Below are positions 56,935-64,000 of a stretch of 64,000 bases of DNA, in pieces. Origin of the DNA: Urophycis tenuis. Lineage: Eukaryota > Chordata > Actinopteri > Gadiformes > Phycidae. The position numbers and the translations under genes were made by a program. Under the pieces are notes generated by a model. The model saw only the letters and a list, made by a program, of their open reading frames with translations. It made no database searches and was not told the origin of the DNA. Numbering within the stretch: the stretch's first letter is position 1; the number at the start of each line of letters is the position of its first letter. Where the stretch lies: assembly GCA_036785325.1 (NCBI GenBank), contig JAXIVH010000032.1, forward strand, positions 3,861,155-3,925,154. Direction: 5' to 3'.

Positions 56935-58090
56935 GAGATGTTGCTGTGTCACTGTTTAGTAGTACAGAATCCATATCTCTCAAACTGTCCAATTTCGACA
57001 TAAGTCACTCATCAAGCAGATGTGCCGTCCGCTCCTGTCCAATGCTAAGCTTCACGCCAAACAGAACCAGTCTTTGGGGCAGACTTCAATCCTCGACACG
57101 AGTTGGACGCCGCCGAACACGCCACAGATTCTCTCACCACAGAAACCCGACCAGAACAGAGCAGCACACACAAAAGCCTGCCTCGTGCAGACAGGGCCGC
57201 CGGCTGCTGGGAGCTCCAAGCATCACGGCAGACAGGCAGACACACAGACAGGCAGGCAGGGCAGGCGTACCGACAGACACAGCCGCCAGACAAGACAGAC
57301 AGACAGTCAGCATGGCCACCCAGACTGTCTCACTTTTTTCAATAGCCTACGAGAGAGGAGCGCGGAACGGAGACAAAAGCGGAAAAAACCCGCCCCCTTC
57401 CCCAAAAACCTGATTCTGCCCGAGGGAAAAGTCATAAAAATGGAATCGCTTATACACTTCATTTTATTTCGTTTCGTGGTTTCGCTCTGTTTATGTCATG
57501 GTGATTTGTGTATTATTGAGCTTGTTCTGTCTGATTCTTAATCTATCTCTGTTTATTATCAGACGTCGGCGCCAGCAGGTGCATCCTCGCTAAATGTACT
57601 TAGATTTGTGAGCGCTGGTCATAGGAAGCGACTCAAAAAGGAATATTCCGTAAATATTGCAATTAAATCCGTCAAATGAGCTTGTGGCAATGTTACGGTT
57701 AGAATGAGAAATATACGATGACCCTGTGCCTTTATATAGGAATGCATACATACATCTGAAAAAAATAGCTCCCACTATCAACAGTTTACATTTGTTGAAC
57801 TCATCTTAAAATGTGCGTAACCTGGTAGTAACACCCAAAATGACCATGTAACGGTTTCATAGGGATCCCTAAACAAGTGTGATATTCCATCCCTAAATTT
57901 ATGCGCGGATATGAATGGTGGCGTTAACACACCGTTAAGGAATCCGTGGAGAGATGAATGCGTGTTGCGTGATCGCGCAGTCGGGCGTGAAAAGGGGGTG
58001 TATAGGGCGTGTACAATACAATACAATATAGAGAGAGTATAGGGCCGACGGGTAAGAAAAGGGGGGCGACGACCGTGGCGACAAACGAAC
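56935..58090. other. No gene recognised
   Basis: Contains a GACAGACAGGCAGGCAG-type repeat near 57228-57305. A plus frame at 57020-57541 is long but lacks any family motif. Confidence 0.45.
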
Positions 58091-58099
58091 TCAGAAGAA

Positions 58100-58530
58100 G
58101 AAAAAGTAGGGTGACTTGCAAGGGATGACATCATCCTGATTTGAATAAACCCCAGGCTGGCAGGTGATTGGCTGAAACCAAAGTTCCTTTGCCTGCTCGC
58201 GCTTACGATCCCTTTGAGTTCCACCGCGGCGCGCCCTCCGTTGTGGTACAGCCTCTCCTCGGTCCGCCGGTCTACGCAGCGTGTGTATGTGTGTGTGTGT
58301 GGATGGACTGCTAAACGTCGGTCCTTTCTTTGGAGAAAGAAAACACGGCGCCTGTGGACCCCCGAAGTTTCCCGTCGAACCGATTTGCTTTTTTTTGTGT
58401 GTCTCCGGTTTGTTTCTCGACCTGTGAGGCACCCCCCCTCGCTTCGAGCTGCCTCCCGGTGGGTTTCTGAAGGGATACCGGGAACACTGGGCGTAGCTGG
58501 ACCGGGTCTGCTAGCTCCCTGCACGGCGTC
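58100..58530 (+). promoter_or_regulatory. Probable promoter with non-coding first exon
   Basis: CpG-rich sequence (58190-58520) in an AT-rich neighbourhood, ending at a consensus-like donor TCG|GTAAGG at about 58530. It could be the 5' UTR exon of a plus-strand gene whose coding exons lie beyond the window. The downstream gene is unknown. Confidence 0.4.
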
Positions 58531-61500
58531 GGTAAGGCGAAATGAGTCGTAGCTAGCTTGCTCATGATGTTTCGTCATTGATACATGGCTAACAATCAAA
58601 ATGGATGTACTCTCTTTTGTCTCAAACGGTACATTTTCGTATCGTGTGTAGCCTACCGGTTAACCGTTACCAACGTTTTTCTAGCCGTTAAAATGATTCG
58701 ATAAAATAGGAACGAATTTAAAGTGTAAAATGGCATGAATGAATATTGACGTTGAATAGCAATGGGTCTGTAGTTAACAGTCTCATGAAACGTGTCACCT
58801 TTTGGTTTTGACGAGAAGATGCAGCTTTGGCCACAATCTCAGCTCGGTTCCTCTGTGACGGGCTGGAGGGGCGGTGGCGGAGGACCAACGCCTGGTAAAG
58901 CGATGTTGACGCTTGTCGGCTGTCGTAGAAAAACCGAAACGTGGTCCCTTCGTTTTTTTATTTTTTAGGAATGGGCCGTGTATATTTCCTCAAACTTTAT
59001 CTTTCCTCTCACCGTCTGTCTGTCTGTCTGTCTGTCTAATCCCTTACCGGTCCCTTAACTTTTCCTATCCGCTGAGCCATCCTCTGGTGCCCATTGTTCT
59101 GCGAGCTGCCAAGTCGCGTGAGCGAATAACTGTTTCGTTCTTAGGGCGAAATGTCGGGTAATTTGGCGATAATAATGCCGCTAAACCCCTCCTAATGTTT
59201 CGACTCGGTTGAATGACACTTGGCTATGTGTAAAACCCGTCAATGCGATGATTTATGTAGAACGCAGGGGCGCGCATGAAATGAAACGGCGTCAAGTTTG
59301 ATTAACACGCTAATGTTTTAATGCTGCTATGTCGTGGTTACAAGTGATTAATATCGCCCGGCCATGTGATTAGCTAATGTGGCGAGGGAGTCATAAATAA
59401 TGTGCCGCTCCTTTCCAGCCTGTCGTGCCGATAGTGTGCGCAGTAAAAGGGATTACACTCCCCTCTGGAGCCTGAACAATAGGGAAGAAAAAGAAGCCGG
59501 CCGGTTTCCAAAGCTCCGCGAAGTGTTTAATAAACTCAATCCAGGCAGGTACTCAAAAAACTCCTCACCCACTGTTTTATTTTCTGCATCGATTCGCGGT
59601 GGACAGATCGTAGGGGTCTGCGAGGTGGTGGTCCTGGGCAGACCAATATTAATCCATAGTGTCTGCTGTGAGATATCGGTGTCATTCTGTGTTGTTAGCC
59701 GTATCCCAGGGAGATTAATACAAGCACCTTTTAGGCTCAGCCTCTTGGGTGCTTGGGTGCTCTCCAAATACTCGGTCACTGATGGGGCTTACAGACTGTC
59801 CACCGTTCCACCCCCATCCCTCCCCTGCCCTGATCCAGCCTGGAGAGAAAGGCTGACTCACTATGTTGGTGGGTTAAGAAGATGGGACGGGAGTTAGAGG
59901 CTGGACTAATGCAATCACGCTAAATTACATTTCCTAGCCATTAAAGCCAGATTCCCCGTTTATAAAAGTCGACAGATGATTGTCAGTCTGGTTGAGAGGA
60001 TTGATTTCTCTGAAATGATTTGAAATGTATTCTGTGGCCGAAAATATTTCGCCAAAATGTACTTTTTTGCAAATCAAGCCATCGGTCTCTCTATTGTTGC
60101 TGTGGTGTGTTAAATTCATGTTCAATCATACTCTGTTCTACCCAACCAATATGGCCGCCAGATGGTTAAAACAACCATTAAGAAAGATGTGGAAGAGTTA
60201 GCACAAAACAAAGCTATTATACAAAGATCTGAGTGCTGTGATCCAATAGAGGTATGCAAGAATAATTGTATAAGACAATTGATATTGTATATGAAGTACT
60301 AGAATAGCTTTGGGCCGTGTCAGAAGGGATCACAGGCTTGATACCAGCTCCTCCAGGCTCCTCCAGGTGTCCTTGAAAAAGTGGCCAACAGCACCAGGCC
60401 AGCTGGGTATCGACCTTGCCTGATGATGGCTGCTGCCAGTGTGCGGGTGGGTGTGATTTGTAACATACGAAGCGTGGTGATTGGCCGTTGTCAAGGCTAG
60501 TAAAATGCTTTATGAATGCAGTCCAGTTACCACACACATGTGCAGTGTGCTGTCATCTCAAACAGGTCTCGGTTTATGTGAAATTAATGTCAGCAATAGT
60601 GAACTGTGTGACCTTCTAGTCCAGAGTACAGGCCAATATTTTAAGGTAATTTACATTTTAATGACTCTGTATCGCCCGCAGCCTGTATCTATCTCCGGCC
60701 CCGCACTGTGGGTCCCTGGTCATAAGAGAGTGGCTTGTTGTATTAATAGGCTTCTGTTTCCCCTACGCCCAAAGGCATTAGATACCACTGACTCACTAAT
60801 GGAGCCCCCCACCCCCCCCCCAAGAGAAGCCCTCTCAAATCACAAGCGTCTCCTTTGTGACGGGGATGGAGGACCGGAGCTGGGGCGTGTCGGCCATGTC
60901 TTTTTCTCTAATACGTTTATGTTGATGTGATGACGGCAGATGTGTTGTAGTTACAAGCTGCAGTTTATTATTGCTACTTAACTATCATAACTAGTGTTAT
61001 GGAATATGGAGATGGTTCCAAGCAGGTTGAGACATTGATTTGAGTTCGTAATCTTTTCAAACCTGTTTGATAATCAGAAAAAACCTAAATTCCGTTTGTC
61101 ATGCAACCTTTAAAATGTACGCTTGTGAAGTATGTTGTGGTTTTATCGACCAGGATTTGATTGGTGTTTGTACCCACAGCCCATCGGTTACATGAATCCA
61201 ACTACCCAGACGATCAGTCTTGCCTTAAATCGGGTTGGTGGTCCACACTAGGTGACAGGGAACATGCGGGGGTCCACACATCTACTACTACTACCAGTCT
61301 ACGACCAGAGCCTGTGCCTTCTCTGAAAACGCGACAAATCTTGTGGGAACATGTTGACTCAGGTAGACGGGAATGAGGTCTGGCCAGGAACACATCATTC
61401 ATATTCAGAAACTGAAGTATTTGCATTATGTGTACATTTGTATATATCAGTTTATGTTCTTTTTGGCAGGGATTCATTATACTCTACATACATTTACTGT

Positions 61501-62400
61501 AGTAGCGACTCTGTAGGCACGCACTGCTCCAAATGAACCTCCGTTTAACAATTCAGTTACTGAGACGACGACATGTGGAAACTCATGGTGAACCACAAAA
61601 GGAACAGCTAATTTAAGATAATCCAAGCTATCTTTCCTCTGTGCAATTCCTGCATCAACGGCCTAAGCAGCTCCAGTGAGTGTGCGGCATGGAGATAAGG
61701 CGCTCATGCGTCTGCCTCGATGGCGGGCTCGGCCGGCGCAGTTGTCGGCACATGCAGCTGGCGCCCCGGCCGCGTGGTTTGGGCGGCCTGGTTGCCCGCA
61801 GCTGTGGTCATTTTTCGGCGTCCGGAGGCTCTGAATTCCACCGGTGGGAGGACAGAGGACGGCCGCGGCTTGCCACCCTGTTGCTAGGGTAACAAATTCA
61901 CCAGTTCACAGGTTGGCGCTGCTGCCGCTGGCTACTCCTTGTTTATTGGTTAGTATAGGCTTCTGCAGTTTGGCCCAATTGAATGTTGGAAGAGTGAGGA
62001 TGTTCTTATAAGGGCAAGTGATAGAGCGTGATTACTTGTTAGAATCATGGGCCAAGATGCAGTCTGAACAGATGAGTTTGCACTCTTTGACAGAAGATGT
62101 GCAGGGTTTCTGTTCTCCTGATCAAAGTGGGAAGCTGGTTACACCACTGGGAAGCCAGGACAGCAAACATCAAGATTTTGTGAGCGTGGTGACGGAGTAG
62201 CAAGTCGTTGAGCAGTGGACGGGCAGTCACAGAGCAGTGGACGGGCTGGGGTGACCATGTCCTTAGGATCCTGTAGGATCAGCCTGAGCCATTTGCGGCA
62301 CAGTAAACACCAAATACAGTGACAAGTAGAGATGACATGAACCGGATTCTAACAGCCACCACCAGTAGCCAATGTAGACACGTTCATCCATTCAGATTCA
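58531..62400. other. Possible first intron, no exon recognised
   Basis: No coding exon that I can identify. A 165-codon plus frame at 59400-59897 has no family resemblance. A (TCTG)n lies at 59017-59036. Confidence 0.4.
62045..62200 (-). mobile_element. LINE ORF2 C-terminal fragment
   Basis: The minus frame reads WCNQLPTLIRRTETLHIFCQ and then RVQTHLFRLHL, a decayed form of the C-terminus of L2-like LINE proteins (WNSLP...SLSVFKKRLKTHLF). Confidence 0.6.
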
Positions 62401-62403
62401 TAT

Positions 62404-62475
62404 TTGTAATAACTTGCCATTAAGGAGCAGGTTGGGGTTAGGGGCATCTTGCTCAGGGATGCAATAAAACTGCAT
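62404..62475 (+). repeat. Core-SINE fragment
   Basis: GCCATTAAGGAGCAGGTTGG and GGGGCATCTTGCTCAGGG form the central part of a widespread fish V-/core-type SINE (AAGGAGCAGTTAGGGGTTAG...CTTGCTCAAGGG). Confidence 0.6.
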
Positions 62476-62479
62476 GACA

Positions 62480-63013
62480 GGACTAGCAGCATGCACGAGC
62501 ACATGAAGCACATCTATTAAATTCACATCCTCAAATCTTTCTGTTACAGAGTAACAGAGGTTTTAGGTATAGTTTGCCCTCCTTTGAAAATAAAAATAGC
62601 TGCTAACTAAATTAAAAACAACAATGGCTGGTTTGCCTGCTACCTTATCTTATTAGTGTTTGATAAAGTATCTGTTCGAGATGTAATTTCAAACCTACGT
62701 TTTTGCATGTTAGTTGCATGCCTTTGTTTATATTTGTATTTATATGTTTGATTATACCATGGCATTGTTGTCAAAATAAAATGTAAATCCTTATAAAGCC
62801 GTTGCTGTAGACAACAGGCACTGGTAGTTCAAAACCACAGCCTCGGCCTTTCATTCAAAGAACCCAAACCACAAGACCATCCTGCCCCCTGGTGTACCAG
62901 GTGGAGGTGTAGGTGGTGTAGGGTGGAGGAGGTGTAGGGTGGAGGAGCTGGTGTGTGTGTGGGGGCATGGTCTTGGTCTTGCCGTGGTTCAGTGTGTGTG
63001 TGGCACACGCCTA

Positions 63014-63053
<40 letters not shown>

Positions 63054-64000
63054 AGCTCTCTCTGTCCAAAACAGGAGGACGCAAATCCTCTTAGGAACAC
63101 TCTACTGGGACATTCAGAGTGTAGTCCCGTCCTGTGCCAGAGTCTCAGAGGAGAGAGAGGGAGGGGGGGGGGAGAGGTGCAGGATACACTGAGAGTTGTA
63201 GCTAGAGAGACAGACAGGACAAGGGAGAGGGAGACAGACATCTGAAATTAGGTAAAGAGACCGAGGATACATTGAGAATTAAAGACCGATGTGGATAAGA
63301 ATTGGGATTTGTGAGAGAAACCGACGGAGGGATGCAGACGGACAGATGGACAGGAGGAACGGAGCTCTCTGAAGTGCTTTAGTTGGCCTTTTCCCCAGAT
63401 GTCTGCCTGGCCCTGGTCCTTACCTCTCTGTCTGTCTGTTCGGTCTGTTGTGTCATTGATCTGATCCTCCAGCTGGCATGGGCTGCTCTGATCTTGTTTA
63501 GCCCAAAAGAGGGCCTGTCGGTTGGCATGGCGCCCACTACGATGACCCCCTCCTCCCCCTCCGCTGCTTGTCAAGTTACAAACAACTTAGGTGGTCCCTG
63601 CTCCCCGCATTCGCTTTTTCTGTCTTTCTCTATTTCTTTCTCTCCTCTTTCTGTCAATTGCATTGAATCTATCTCTCTTTCTATCTGCCTCTCACTGTCT
63701 TTCTCTCTGCCTCTATTGGTCTCTCTGCCTCGCTCTCTTTCTCTCTGCCTCTCTGTCTCCATCTTTGTCTATCCCAGCTCACTCAATTACTGGCTTTGTT
63801 TGGGCTTTCTGTTCCTCTATTTTTCTTTATCTGTCTTTCTCTGTAATTCTATTCCTCTCCCTCTCTCCCTCTGTTTTACTGGTTGATAACAATGTATTTT
63901 GTGGTATTTTGCATATACAAACACAGTAACAACATGGCCACAGTTATAAATTGGACCGTTCTGTGTGTATGGCTGGCTGATTTAATGATTTAATGTCGCA
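62480..64000. other. No gene recognised; pyrimidine-rich
   Basis: (TC)n at 63018-63045 and a long C/T-rich stretch at 63610-63880 whose plus frames look like membrane proteins only because CTx/TCx codons give Leu/Ser/Phe. No exon supported. Confidence 0.5.

Noticed and set aside
57020..57541. 173-codon plus frame
   Set aside because: Includes a GACAGACAGGCAG repeat and lacks any motif.
59400..59897. 165-codon plus frame
   Set aside because: No resemblance to any family and no supporting splice pattern; probably random openness.
63383..63929. Membrane-protein-like plus frames
   Set aside because: Hydrophobicity comes from a C/T-rich repeat; no start context, no family.

Overview
The window is vertebrate nuclear DNA, most likely from a teleost fish. 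The evidence is split genes with GT-AG introns, fish-type tRNA-derived and core SINE fragments, hAT and Tc1 remnants, very dense dinucleotide repeats, and many long G or C homopolymers. A run of 200 N (50941-51140) marks an assembly gap. Species cannot be named from the sequence; the repeat density would suit a short-tandem-repeat-rich lineage such as cods, but that is only a guess.

Layout. (1) 1-17.2 kb has no gene I can support. It holds SINE pieces, a LINE fragment, a 192-bp hAT-like element nested in another repeat, a 109-bp foldback and an 883-bp hAT-like element with a perfect 8-bp target duplication. (2) 17.2-38.1 kb, minus strand, is wiz, the widely interspaced zinc-finger protein that joins the G9a/GLP H3K9 methyltransferases to the CtBP corepressor. 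I could place 16 coding exons with no frame break (2,240 residues, about 11 C2H2-type fingers). There is also an internal alternative first exon at 31655-31562 and a probable 3-kb 3' UTR. (3) At 38787-38909, divergent from wiz, is an unrecognised 41-codon ORF ending at a good splice donor. (4) 39.5-42.6 kb, minus strand, is pglyrp2, a secreted zinc amidase for peptidoglycan (470 residues, six coding exons, catalytic ligands intact). (5) 43.4-44.2 kb is a dead Tc1-type transposon. (6) 45.2-48.4 kb, plus strand, is trappc5, a TRAPP tethering subunit. Its intron contains eight extra copies of its own exon end plus splice donor, and its last exon has two compensating indels. (7) 48.9-50.5 kb, plus strand, holds the first four coding exons of mcoln1, a lysosomal cation channel. 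They carry several indels, and the rest of the gene is missing at the N gap. (8) 51-64 kb has no recognisable coding exon: it is rich in GT, GA and CT tracts and has a probable GC-rich promoter with a non-coding first exon near 58.2-58.5 kb.

The genes are not an operon or a joint pathway. From general knowledge of human maps, WIZ and PGLYRP2 lie close together at 19p13.12, and TRAPPC5 and MCOLN1 lie close together at 19p13.2. The window therefore looks like a conserved chromosome-19p-type block in which those two pairs are adjacent. No prokaryote-like or clearly new multi-gene system is present. The most unusual things are structural: the splice-donor minisatellite in trappc5, the 131-bp identity between two wiz finger exons, the run of symmetric finger exons in wiz, and the clustering of coding indels beside the gap.
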